From Geobacteraceae bacterium (GTDB taxonomy: Bacteria; Desulfobacterota; Desulfuromonadia; Desulfuromonadales; Geopsychrobacteraceae), in assembly GCA_027064785.1 (NCBI GenBank), contig JAMOPE010000158.1:1-15002 (forward strand): DNA of 15,002 nucleotides, given 5' to 3'. A program made the translations under genes and the position numbers. Positions within the stretch are counted from its first letter, which is position 1. Each line of letters opens with the position of its first letter. Shown one piece after another: positions 8,701 to 14,532 of the stretch. Below the pieces are notes generated by a model that was given only the letters and a program-made list of their open reading frames with translations, had not been told where the DNA came from and ran no database searches.

Positions 8701-8879
8701 GACTGCTCAACGTTGATGGCGTTGGCCCCGGTATAGCTTGCTTTGACCTGAACGATTGGTGGCGTAATGTCTGGATACTGCTCCGTTGGCAGTCCACTTA
8801 GGAATACGCTCCCGATAATCACCATAAAGATTGCGATAACCATGGCCACGATGGGCCGTCTGACAAAAAAATCACCCAT
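5727..8879 (-). CDS. RND multidrug efflux pump, AcrB/MexB-like (HAE1 family)
   Basis: This is a 1050-residue inner-membrane proton-driven pump, the usual length for AcrB/MexB relatives, which extrudes hydrophobic compounds from the membrane and periplasm. It starts MGDFFVRRPIVAMVIAIFMV, the typical cytoplasmic amphipathic start and first helix. The large periplasmic loop includes LPTEQYPDITPP and GANAINVEQSVATPLEQQIN. In TM4, GIVVDDAIVVVEA holds the two proton-relay aspartates at 408-409. In TM10, AMAAKNAILIVEFA holds the matching lysine at 941. The ending RFRPILMTAFSFILGVMPL is also diagnostic. The proton-relay residues are all present, so the pump should be functional. The start lies 6 bases beyond the adaptor stop with no good Shine-Dalgarno sequence, suggesting coupled translation. 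Substrates cannot be predicted. Confidence 0.97.
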   Translation of the reverse strand: MGDFFVRRPIVAMVIAIFMVIIGSVFLSGLPTEQYPDITPPIVQVKASYTGANAINVEQSVATPLEQQINGVDNMIYMKSTNANDGTMTINVSFKIGTDPDMNTVFTQNRVAAATAKLPEEVKRLGVSTQKSLPNILMLISLTAEDTNFDQQFLGNYALINIKDILARIKGIGQVDIIGASDYSMRIWIKPDRLAHLGISVPEIVDAIRAQSVVVPGGKFGAEPAPPGNEFTYTVRMPDRLQNEKEFGEIVIRTSEDGSQVKIKHIARVELGVETYNAFTRLDGKPCAMIALYQAPGSNAVTLAEQVKTTMEEMAETFPKSMTYDISLDTTKAISAGISEIVTTLIIALALVILVVYIFIQDWRAALIPTIAIPVSLIGAFILFPAIGFTVNVLSLLGLVLAIGIVVDDAIVVVEAVQVNIEKGMAPKEATKAAMKEVTAPIIATTLVLVAVFIPVAAMGGITGLLYQQFAITVAVSVVFSSINALTLSPALCGLLLRKQQPVRGPLGAFFKLFNTFFDKVTGGYTWLTRIATRRIAIGLILILGLSIGTGFLGKAIPGGFMPSEDMGYLLVNIQLPDAASLQRSDVVVKKIEKIISQHEEVEYITAATGFSMISGSMSSNSGFIFVSLKDWSLREKTANDVVAAINRDLFLQINEAQAFAFGPPAIPGLGNGSGFSMMLQDRGGNTPEYLAKHSSAFIKAAIERPEIGSAFTTFRASVPQRYIEVNRDKVLKAGIALNDIYTTVGAFLGGSYVNDFNRFGRLYKAYIQAEPEYRLSEDRLNLFFVKNSDGEGVPLSAFVKIREISGPDFTNRFNLYRAVEITGSPAPGYTSAQAITVLEEVAKEVLPSGMDYAWSNMSYQEKQASGAAGVVFAFSLLFVFLILAAQYESWSLPLSILLGTPFAIFGAFIALYVARIFSTSFELNIFAQIALVMLIAMAAKNAILIVEFANLEFQKGASLFDAAVKAAELRFRPILMTAFSFILGVMPLVMASGAGAEARVVMGVALLGGMTLATLLGVFFYPMLFVFIGKMAGYEKKRELALSKKGEAS

Positions 8880-8885
8880 GGTGGA

Positions 8886-10028
8886 TTACTTTTCCCCCTG
8901 TACCGCGGAAAGGTCGGCGGGAACGGTTTTGACCTGAACACCATCTCTGATTTTCTGCAAACCCTCGTAGACGACATGCTCTCCGGTTTTCAGTCCCTCT
9001 TCGATCAGCCAGAAAGATCCCACCTTGTCTCCGGCGGTTACTTTACGTGTTTCAATTTTATTTTTCGGGGTGACAACGAAGACATTGTGGATACCCTGAA
9101 GTTCAGTAACACAGCGTTGAGGGATCAAAATGGCGTCTTTGACCAGTTGTTTCTGAATACGAACCTTGGTAAACAGCCCCGGTCTCAATAGTCCTTCCGG
9201 GTTAGGGAAGGAGGCCTGAACCAGAATGGCACCTGTCATTGGATTTATTTCGCGGTCAAGAAAATCTGCTTTTCCTTTGTGTCCGTAAGTTGAATCATCA
9301 ACCAGAATCAACTCCATTTCGGCTGATCCTTCACGGGATTGCGAATCATTTATTGCTTCGCGGGCAATGAATAGATACTGGGTCTCGGTAATAAAAAAGG
9401 TCACAAGAATTGTATCAATCCGTGAAACGGTGTTCAGGATAACAGGGTTGGGATTTTGACCGACAAAGTCACCAACCTTAGCTGCTGTTTTGCCAATGAT
9501 GCCGCTAATCGGAGACTTGATTTTTGTATAACTCAGCTCAATTTGAGCAGCACGCAGGTTTGCTTCGGCTGCTTCAACTGAGGAGAGGGTCGCATCATAG
9601 GTGGCAACGGCTTCATCCAGATCACTTTGGCTGACCGCGTTGATTTCAGCCAGAGGCTTGATTCGTCCCAGATCACCCTTAGCTTTGGCCAGCATCGTCT
9701 TGGCTTCAGCCACGGCACTCATCCGTGCAGAGACTTTTTCTTCAAAAGGTTGGCTCTCAAGGGTATAGAGCAAATCGCCTTTTTTGACCGACGATCCTTC
9801 CTTAAAGTGAATTCCCTCCAGAAAGCCCTCAACCCGGGCCCGAATAACAATATCTTTCAATCCGGATGTTTGACCGAGGAATTCCAGATAAAGTGGGACA
9901 TCTTCATTTTTTGTTGTGTAAACGCTGACCTCCGGCGGCGGTGCCTGGGGTGGCACTGTTTTGTCGCTACTGCAAGCAAAGAGGATCAGCAAAGTGGTTA
10001 CGAGTAGACAGGAGGTCTTCAGATTCAT
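8886..10028 (-). CDS. RND efflux periplasmic adaptor (membrane-fusion) lipoprotein, AcrA/MexA-like
   Basis: This 380-residue protein links the RND pump to its outer-membrane duct. Its signal peptide (MNLKTSCLLVTTLLILFACS) ends in lipobox LFAC with Cys19, so it should be anchored to the inner membrane by lipid, as in AcrA. It then follows the adaptor domain order. The first lipoyl half is VIRARVEGFLEGIHFKEGSS with VKKGDLLYTLESQPF. A helical hairpin follows at about residues 95-165 (KVSARMSAVAEAKTMLAKAK and VEAAEANLRAAQIELSYTK). The second lipoyl half is IKSPISGIIGKTAAKVGDFV, then beta-barrel and membrane-proximal regions with LRPGLFTKVRI and IPQRCVTELQG. It is the first gene of the three-gene operon. 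Its promoter region is shared with the divergent nrd remnant. No regulator gene sits beside it. Confidence 0.95.
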   Translation of the reverse strand: MNLKTSCLLVTTLLILFACSSDKTVPPQAPPPEVSVYTTKNEDVPLYLEFLGQTSGLKDIVIRARVEGFLEGIHFKEGSSVKKGDLLYTLESQPFEEKVSARMSAVAEAKTMLAKAKGDLGRIKPLAEINAVSQSDLDEAVATYDATLSSVEAAEANLRAAQIELSYTKIKSPISGIIGKTAAKVGDFVGQNPNPVILNTVSRIDTILVTFFITETQYLFIAREAINDSQSREGSAEMELILVDDSTYGHKGKADFLDREINPMTGAILVQASFPNPEGLLRPGLFTKVRIQKQLVKDAILIPQRCVTELQGIHNVFVVTPKNKIETRKVTAGDKVGSFWLIEEGLKTGEHVVYEGLQKIRDGVQVKTVPADLSAVQGEK

Positions 10029-10126
10029 GATGATCTTCTTTTTGTTGAGTGGTTTGCCAATGTTGGATCATTGGGTGGTCATATTGCTTGAGCTTAATTC
10101 TTTTCAAAGTATAAAACAAAAAAATA

Positions 10127-10135
10127 ATTATACCA
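10127..10135 (-). promoter_or_regulatory. Extended -10 promoter element for the efflux operon
   Basis: On the minus strand TGGTATAAT matches an extended -10 (TGN directly before a perfect TATAAT at 10132-10127), about 100 bases ahead of the adaptor ATG. No convincing -35 box is seen at the right distance, which extended -10 promoters can tolerate. A second TATACT lies at 10113-10108. The region is very A/T-rich. Confidence 0.45.
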
Positions 10136-10179
10136 CACAATCTTTACGATGATCGATTACTATTTTGGTATTATATTTT

Positions 10180-10226
10180 CCCCTATAGAGTGTATACTCC
10201 CTCAATTCAAACACTAGATATGGTGG
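10180..10226 (+). promoter_or_regulatory. Two NrdR-box-like operators and -10 region upstream of the nrdA remnant
   Basis: The NrdR box is remembered as ACACWATATATWGTGT. The 16 bases at 10211-10226 (ACACTAGATATGGTGG) match at 13 positions. The 16 bases at 10180-10195 (CCCCTATAGAGTGTAT) match at 11 positions. The two are offset by exactly 31 bases, leaving a 15-bp gap, the three-helical-turn spacing usual for paired NrdR sites. A -10-like TATACT lies at 10193-10198, touching the first box, as expected for a repressor blocking a ribonucleotide reductase promoter. NrdR represses nrd genes when dATP/ATP signals sufficient dNTPs. The site identification is by eye; the spacing plus the downstream nrdA start is what makes it credible. 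Confidence 0.6.
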
Positions 10227-10249
10227 TTTTACAGTAAGGAGAAATATAA

Positions 10250-10387
10250 ATGGCAAAGCGTTATCGGGTTATAAAACGCAACGGGGAGCCCGCATCCCTC
10301 GATATATCAAAGATTCGCAAAGTGATTCAGTGGGCGGCAGAGGGACTGGCGATCAACCCGCTGGAGCAAACTGGGGTTTGGCGGTAA
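10250..10387 (+). pseudogene. nrdA: 5' remnant of class I ribonucleotide reductase large subunit (ATP-cone start only)
   Basis: An ATG at 10250 with GGAG 8 bases upstream opens a 45-codon frame. It reads MAKRYRVIKRNGEP, then ASLDISKIRKVIQWAAEGL and AINPLE. This is the N-terminal ATP-cone of NrdA: the 'V-I-K-R-x-G...D..KI...I..A..GL' pattern that binds the dATP/ATP effector. A functional large subunit needs roughly 750-850 residues. Homology stops after about codon 39 (10366), the frame then runs six more codons (QTGVWR) to a TAA, and what follows belongs to another gene in another frame. No catalytic cysteines or barrel remain, so this cannot make ribonucleotide reductase. A free 45-residue ATP-cone fragment could still be translated. 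Confidence 0.72.
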
Positions 10388-10538
10388 ACTGTATGAGGGG
10401 TACGAAATCAACCCCTACAAACATCTCGAAAAACTGGCCGATACCGAAGGGGAAGGGAGTGTCAAAAGTAATTTTTTTGAAGCGACTGTTTCGGCCTATA
10501 ATCAGTCGTCGGTTCTTGATGGATGGGATGATTTTTAA
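10365..10538 (+). pseudogene. nrdB: 3' remnant resembling the C-terminus of ribonucleotide reductase small subunit
   Basis: From about 10365 the +1 frame relative to the nrdA remnant is open for 57 codons to a TAA at 10536 with no start of its own. It encodes SKLGFGGKLYEGYEINPYKH, then LEKLADTEGEGSV, then KSNFFEATVSAYNQSS and VLDGWDDF. The 'N-P-...-NFFE..V..Y' block followed by a short acidic/aromatic tail is how many class I RNR beta subunits (NrdB) end; the tail docks onto NrdA. This identity is from memory of the family, supported by the nrdA start abutting it and the usual nrdA-nrdB gene order. If it is right, some 3 kb or more of nrdAB has been deleted, leaving both outer ends. The alternative is the tail of an unrelated gene. 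Confidence 0.55.
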
Positions 10539-10559
10539 TTATTTTCCGGGCATAAAAAC

Positions 10560-11033
10560 ATGACAAAAAAATTTGATATTAAGCAGATCGGGATTATTCA
10601 CAGCCCCTACAAAACAAAAGATGAGTGCCCTATTCAGGGGTATATGACTCCCGAAGGGGAAGGTTTTATCGAGCTGTTTCCTGAATACGAAGAGGGGTTG
10701 GAAACCATTGAAACCTTTTCCCATCTGATCCTCTTTTACATTTTTGACCGTGCCGGGGCGGTTGAATTGTCCCGTCCCCCGTTTCTGGATGACACGCCTC
10801 ACGGGGTATTCGCTTCCCGCCACCCCTGCCGCCCGAATGGTATCGGGATCTCAATCGTGAAATTGGAAAAAAGGGATAAAAATATTCTAGAAGTCAGTGA
10901 AATTGATGTTCTGGATAAAACACCATTGATTGATATAAAACCATATGTGCCCAAGTTTGATTTCAGGGACAACGTCAGTAACGGTTGGCTGGAGGATAAA
11001 AAAGAGCGGTCGAAACCGACGGGACGGGAGTAA
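10560..11033 (+). CDS. TrmO/TsaA-family tRNA methyltransferase (single-domain, t6A37 N6-methylation)
   Basis: This 157-residue protein belongs to the TsaA/UPF0066 beta-barrel family. Its best-known member, TrmO (YaeB), uses S-adenosylmethionine to methylate N6 of threonylcarbamoyl-adenosine 37 in tRNA. Visible family features: IGIIHSPYKTKDECPIQG near residues 10-27, LETIETFSHLILFYIFDRAG (48-66), the SAM-binding block GVFASRHPCRPNGIGIS (82-98), and DVLDKTPLIDIKPYVPKFD (116-134). The usual 'RPNPIG' is RPNGIG here, a proline-to-glycine change in the signature. The protein lacks the C-terminal domain of the 235-residue E. coli enzyme, as many short family members do. It starts 21 bases beyond the nrdB remnant with a weak Shine-Dalgarno sequence, and a CsaA-like gene follows after 4 bases. 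The short form may methylate another substrate. Confidence 0.85.
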   Translation: MTKKFDIKQIGIIHSPYKTKDECPIQGYMTPEGEGFIELFPEYEEGLETIETFSHLILFYIFDRAGAVELSRPPFLDDTPHGVFASRHPCRPNGIGISIVKLEKRDKNILEVSEIDVLDKTPLIDIKPYVPKFDFRDNVSNGWLEDKKERSKPTGRE

Positions 11034-11037
11034 GCGT

Positions 11038-11397
11038 ATGGTTAAAGAGACAAAACCGATTGTTTCATACCAAGAGTCCTTCGAGAAACTGGACATAAGG
11101 GTCGGTAGAATTATTTCGGCTGAACTTGAAACAAAAACCCATAAGCCGACCTACAGGATGACCATAGATTTCGGTAAATTCGGTCAGCGAATCAGCTATG
11201 GCAGGTTTACTCAACATCCCATAGAGGAGGTTAAGGACAGACTTGTTCTGGGCGTCCTGAACTTTGAACCCCGCCAGATGGGGCCGGTCACCTCCGAAGT
11301 CCTGGTTCTGGGTGTCCAATATCCCAAAGCCGAAAGCGGGGAAGCGACTTTTGTGTCACCTGCCGTTAACGCGAAGCTTGGAAGCAAATTGTTTTAG
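11038..11397 (+). CDS. csaA: CsaA-like protein with tRNA-binding (EMAP/Trbp111-type) OB-fold
   Basis: This is a 119-residue protein consisting of one tRNA-binding OB-fold domain. CsaA is described as an export-linked chaperone in Bacillus, and the fold is shared with structure-specific tRNA binders such as Trbp111. It carries the family opening YQESFEKLDIRVGRIISAEL (residues 11-30), KPTYRMTIDFG (36-46), and the diagnostic VLNFEPRQMGPVTSEVLVLG (73-92). I chose the ATG at 11038 because GGGAG lies 7 bases upstream and the family domain starts ~14 residues in; the frame is open further upstream within trmO, but that part looks unlike the family. It begins 4 bases after the trmO stop, so the two are surely co-transcribed, giving a small tRNA-related pair. 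The stretch SYGRFTQHPIEEVKDR differs from the usual 'KKSSAQIT' helix but keeps its length. Confidence 0.88.
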   Translation: MVKETKPIVSYQESFEKLDIRVGRIISAELETKTHKPTYRMTIDFGKFGQRISYGRFTQHPIEEVKDRLVLGVLNFEPRQMGPVTSEVLVLGVQYPKAESGEATFVSPAVNAKLGSKLF

Positions 11398-11421
11398 TTG
11401 TTAAAGGCAGGGGGCAAAATA

Positions 11422-13509
11422 CTAAACAATTTCATCCTGAATCCGGTTATCAAATACCCGCTGACTCTTTCTCTCCGACCGTGGCAGGCTGCTGTAATCA
11501 ACCAACTCCAATTCAACTGAAACCAGTAACTGTTTTTTGATCTGATGACCGATTTCGTGACTCAGTTCGGGCCCGCGTTTGCTGTCGACCCCTTCGGCCC
11601 GTTCAATCACCAGCCGCATGTGGTCACGCCCGGCATTATCGCGGGTGAGGTGGATCTGGTATTCGGAGCCGATTCCCGGGACGGCGGAGAGGATGGTGTC
11701 GATACTGCTGGGGTAGATATTAACGCCACGGAATTTGATCGTATCATCACTGCGCCCTTTGATTCGTGAATGGCGGGGCAGAATACTGCCGCAGGGACAA
11801 CGACCGGGAATCATCCGGGTGATGTCGCGGGTGCGATAGCGGATCAGTGGTGCCCCTTCTTTGCACAGAGTTGTCACAACCATTTCGCCCCATTCGCCAT
11901 CAGGAACCGGCTGGAGAGTTTCGGGATCGAGGATTTCGAGGATGTAATAATCGCCCCAGTAGTGGATACAGTCGTGTTCGCTGCATTCGATCCCGGTGCC
12001 GGGGCCGTAAAGTTCGGTCAGACCGGTGATATCAAACAGCTCTGCGCCACCGAACAGTTCAGAAATTTTCTGCCGCATCGAGCGGCTCGAGCGTTCGGAA
12101 CCGTAGATGATTTTTTTAATTGCGATCTGATCAGCCACGCCACGTTTATGAATCTCCTCAGCCATCAACAGTGCCATCGATGCGGTGGAACAGAAAACCG
12201 TCGACTGGAAATCGAGAAGGAACTGGATCTGCATATCGATATTTCCGGGCCCGACGGGAACTGCCAGTGCACCAACCTTTTCACAGCCAAGCTGGAAGCC
12301 CATTCCCGCCGTCCATACGCCATATCCGACAGCAATCTGCACCCGATCGAGGGGGGTGACCCCGGCCATCTGATAGCAGCGGGCAAAGAAATCGGTCCAG
12401 TCATCGAGATCCTTCTGGGTGTAGCTGAGCACCTTCCGTTTTCCCGTTGTTCCCGAGGATGCATGAACCCGGACGATCTGTTCAAATGGCACTGAACGTA
12501 ACGGGAAGGGGTAGCCTTCACGCAGATCATCGGCAGTGGTGAAGGGGAGTTTCTGCAAGTCTTCCAGTGATTGAATCGATTCGGGGGTGACGTCGGCGGC
12601 TTCGAGTTTTTGCCGGTAGACACTTGATCCCTCATAGGCATGGCGAACCGTCCACTTCAGTCCGGCCAACTGGTGGGACTTCAATTCTTCTTCACTGGTA
12701 AAAGTCGGCATAAAATTCTGTTGTTGCATGGCAGGTTTCTCCAGACGGATATTGGTCAGTCCGGCAGCACCCAGGCGGCTGGCAGCGGGGTTGGCTTCGC
12801 TGGCAGCACCGAGAAAAGCGGAGCGCAGGACCGGATCGTTTAAAAGTTTAGCGCTTTTTCCCTGTTCGACAATATGACCATTGGCCAATAAATAGGCCTT
12901 GTCGGAGGCCGAAAGCGCGCGGGCGGCATTTTGTTCTACCAGCAGGATGGTCGTGCCGGAGCGGGAGAGTTGGTGGATAATCGAAAAAATCTCGTCAGTA
13001 ATCAGCGGTGCCAGCCCTAAACTTGGCTCATCCAGCAGTAAAAGGGTCGGTTGCGCCATGAGTGCGCGTCCCATAGCCAGCATCTGCTGTTCACCCCCTG
13101 AAAGAGTTCCCGCCAGTTGCTGACGCCGCTCCTGCAGTTTTGGGAAGCGACTGAACACTTCATCCATCCGTCGGGCTGATTCTCCCTTGGATAGTTTCAG
13201 GGGAATTGCCCCCAGTTGCAGATTTTCCAGCACCGATAACTCACCGAAAACCTCCCGCCCTTCGGGAGAGAGAGCCAGCCCCAGTCGCACCATCTGTGCC
13301 GGACTGGAGTTGGTCGTATCTTTATTGTCGAGACTGATTTGGCCCCCTGTGGGCTTAATCAGACCCATAAGGCATTTCAACAGGGTACTTTTCCCGGCAC
13401 CATTGGCACCAACCAGTGCAACGGTTTCCCCTTTTGCGATTTCAAGATTGACTCCGAAAAGGGCTTGAGCTGCACCGTAATGGGCGGTGAGGTTTTGGAT
13501 TTTTAACAT
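11422..13509 (-). CDS. Fusion protein: LivF ABC ATPase + phenylacetate-CoA ligase (PaaK)
   Basis: One uninterrupted 695-codon frame joins two complete enzymes. Residues 1-235 are LivF, the second ATPase of branched-chain amino-acid importers: Walker A GANGAGKST (34-42), ABC signature LSGGEQ (136-141), Walker B LLLLDEP (156-162), and VEQN in place of the usual H-loop, normal for LivF. Residues 236-260 are a linker. Residues 261-695 (435 aa, the usual PaaK length) are an AMP-forming aryl-CoA ligase: HASSGTTGK (349-357, phosphate loop), DITGLTELYGPG (493-504), YRTRDI (559-564 region), and GRSDDTIKFRGVNIYP (585-600, hinge and CoA-step region). It would activate phenylacetate or a related aryl acid to its CoA ester. 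An ATG at residue 261 with GGAG nine bases upstream could also give free PaaK. Such ligase genes often sit directly after livF as separate genes, so the stop between them was probably lost. Confidence 0.92.
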   Translation of the reverse strand: MLKIQNLTAHYGAAQALFGVNLEIAKGETVALVGANGAGKSTLLKCLMGLIKPTGGQISLDNKDTTNSSPAQMVRLGLALSPEGREVFGELSVLENLQLGAIPLKLSKGESARRMDEVFSRFPKLQERRQQLAGTLSGGEQQMLAMGRALMAQPTLLLLDEPSLGLAPLITDEIFSIIHQLSRSGTTILLVEQNAARALSASDKAYLLANGHIVEQGKSAKLLNDPVLRSAFLGAASEANPAASRLGAAGLTNIRLEKPAMQQQNFMPTFTSEEELKSHQLAGLKWTVRHAYEGSSVYRQKLEAADVTPESIQSLEDLQKLPFTTADDLREGYPFPLRSVPFEQIVRVHASSGTTGKRKVLSYTQKDLDDWTDFFARCYQMAGVTPLDRVQIAVGYGVWTAGMGFQLGCEKVGALAVPVGPGNIDMQIQFLLDFQSTVFCSTASMALLMAEEIHKRGVADQIAIKKIIYGSERSSRSMRQKISELFGGAELFDITGLTELYGPGTGIECSEHDCIHYWGDYYILEILDPETLQPVPDGEWGEMVVTTLCKEGAPLIRYRTRDITRMIPGRCPCGSILPRHSRIKGRSDDTIKFRGVNIYPSSIDTILSAVPGIGSEYQIHLTRDNAGRDHMRLVIERAEGVDSKRGPELSHEIGHQIKKQLLVSVELELVDYSSLPRSERKSQRVFDNRIQDEIV

Positions 13510-13528
13510 GGTTCAGTCCTTAAATCTT

Positions 13529-13762
13529 GTTTTTAACGGAGAGATGCGGAGGAGGAGAGACGGAGAGAGAAAATCAAAACCTTAATTTTCGCCACCAAGA
13601 CACTAAGTTCTCCAAGAGAACCAAAGTCAAAATCGTTTTTAAGGTTTTAAAACCAAAAAAAGAGATTTTGTTTTTTCTTGGTGCTTTTGGTGCCTTGGTG
13701 CCTATTTTGGGTTTTCGCCATTCTCTCCGTTCTCTCTATCTCTCCGCCTCTCCGTTAAAAAC
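13529..13762. repeat. 234-bp imperfect inverted-repeat element between livG and livF
   Basis: The outermost 15 bases, GTTTTTAACGGAGAG at 13529-13543, are an exact inverted match of CTCTCCGTTAAAAAC at 13748-13762. Inside these are GA-rich/CT-rich arms (GGAGAGAC..., ...CTCTCCGTTCTCTC) and then mirrored segments with CGCCACCAAG on the left against CCTTGGTGCC and GGTTTTCGCC on the right. Near the middle is a palindrome GGTTTTAAAACC (13643-13654). No open frame with protein character lies inside. The 'CGCCACCAAGACAC..AAG' motif and GGAG-rich ends look like a dispersed intergenic repeat family I associate with Geobacter/Desulfuromonas-type genomes. It ends 6 bases from the livG stop and begins 19 bases ahead of the livF::paaK start, so it sits inside what is normally a tight operon. 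Confidence 0.75.
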
Positions 13763-13767
13763 AGTTT

Positions 13768-14532
13768 TCAAGCCGTCGCATCCATCCGTCCCAGATACGC
13801 TTCCAGGACCAGTGGATTGTTGCGGACTTCAGCGGGTGTCCCGGTGGCAATACATTTTCCACTGTCGAGGACAACGACCTGATCGGCGATCTCCATGACC
13901 AGATCCATATCGTGCTCCACCAGCAGCATGGTATGACCGCTGCTGCGGAGTAAGCGTAATTGTTCGGCGATAGTCGCAGTTTCCTCGGCATTGAGCCCGG
14001 CGACCGGCTCATCGAGGAGAATCAATTGTGGTTTTCCCACGGTGGCCCGGGCAAGCTCCACCCTTTTTTTATCGCCGTAAGCGAGGACCCTGGCTGGCCA
14101 GTTGGCTTTGTCGGTCAGACCAAAGCGATCCAGTGCTGCCATTGCCCGTAGCTTCAGTTGTCGTTCCTGATGACGCAGATAAGGGAGACGCAGCATCGCC
14201 ATGATCATCGAATCGCCCCCTTCGGTACTCAACCCGGTGAGGATATTCTCCAGCACCGTCAGGCGGGGGAAAATTTTCAGGTTCTGAAACGTCCGGGAAA
14301 TTCCCAACCGGCTGATTTTGTACGCCGGCAGGTTTGATATCAACTGCTGCTGAAAGGTGATTTCTCCGGAACTTGGTTCAAGAACACCGGTCATACAGTT
14401 GATCATGGTGCTTTTCCCGGCACCGTTTGGCCCGATAAGTGCTGTCAGTTTTCCCCTAGGGACATCAAAAGAGACATCACTGAGGGCTGGAAGACCACCG
14501 AAGTTTTTGCTGACATTTTTAAGCTGCAGCAT
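13768..14532 (-). CDS. livG: LivG ABC transporter ATPase (branched-chain amino-acid type)
   Basis: This is a 254-residue cytoplasmic ATPase that powers the LivHM permease together with LivF. Motifs: Walker A GPNGAGKST (34-42), Q-loop TFQN (81-84), signature region LAYGDKKRVELA (150-161), Walker B LLDEPVAGL (172-180), and H-loop VEHDM (205-209). The family-specific 'GISRTFQN' (77-84) and the extra helical insert after LTVLENILTG are typical of LivG rather than LivF. The ABC signature serine is alanine here (LAYG rather than LSYG), a tolerated variation in this family. Its ATG overlaps the end of livM by 14 bases, so translation is probably coupled. Downstream, the 234-bp inverted repeat separates it from livF::paaK. 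Confidence 0.95.
   Translation of the reverse strand: MLQLKNVSKNFGGLPALSDVSFDVPRGKLTALIGPNGAGKSTMINCMTGVLEPSSGEITFQQQLISNLPAYKISRLGISRTFQNLKIFPRLTVLENILTGLSTEGGDSMIMAMLRLPYLRHQERQLKLRAMAALDRFGLTDKANWPARVLAYGDKKRVELARATVGKPQLILLDEPVAGLNAEETATIAEQLRLLRSSGHTMLLVEHDMDLVMEIADQVVVLDSGKCIATGTPAEVRNNPLVLEAYLGRMDATA

Noticed and set aside
10539..10823. Leftward 94-codon open frame under trmO
   Set aside because: It is a shadow on the opposite strand of a gene with clear TsaA-family motifs.
11398..11421. Bidirectional terminator between csaA and livF::paaK
   Set aside because: The 24-base gap between the convergent stops contains no convincing stem-loop.
11770..12495. A 241-codon open frame on the plus strand
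   Set aside because: It is antisense to the PaaK half of the fusion gene, which has every family motif. The plus-strand translation is low-complexity and unrelated to anything I recognise, and no ribosome site precedes it.
13675..13712. Tandem TTGGTGC-type repeats as a possible CRISPR array
   Set aside because: The units are only 8-10 bases, contiguous and imperfect, with no regular spacers. They are one arm of the 234-bp inverted-repeat element.
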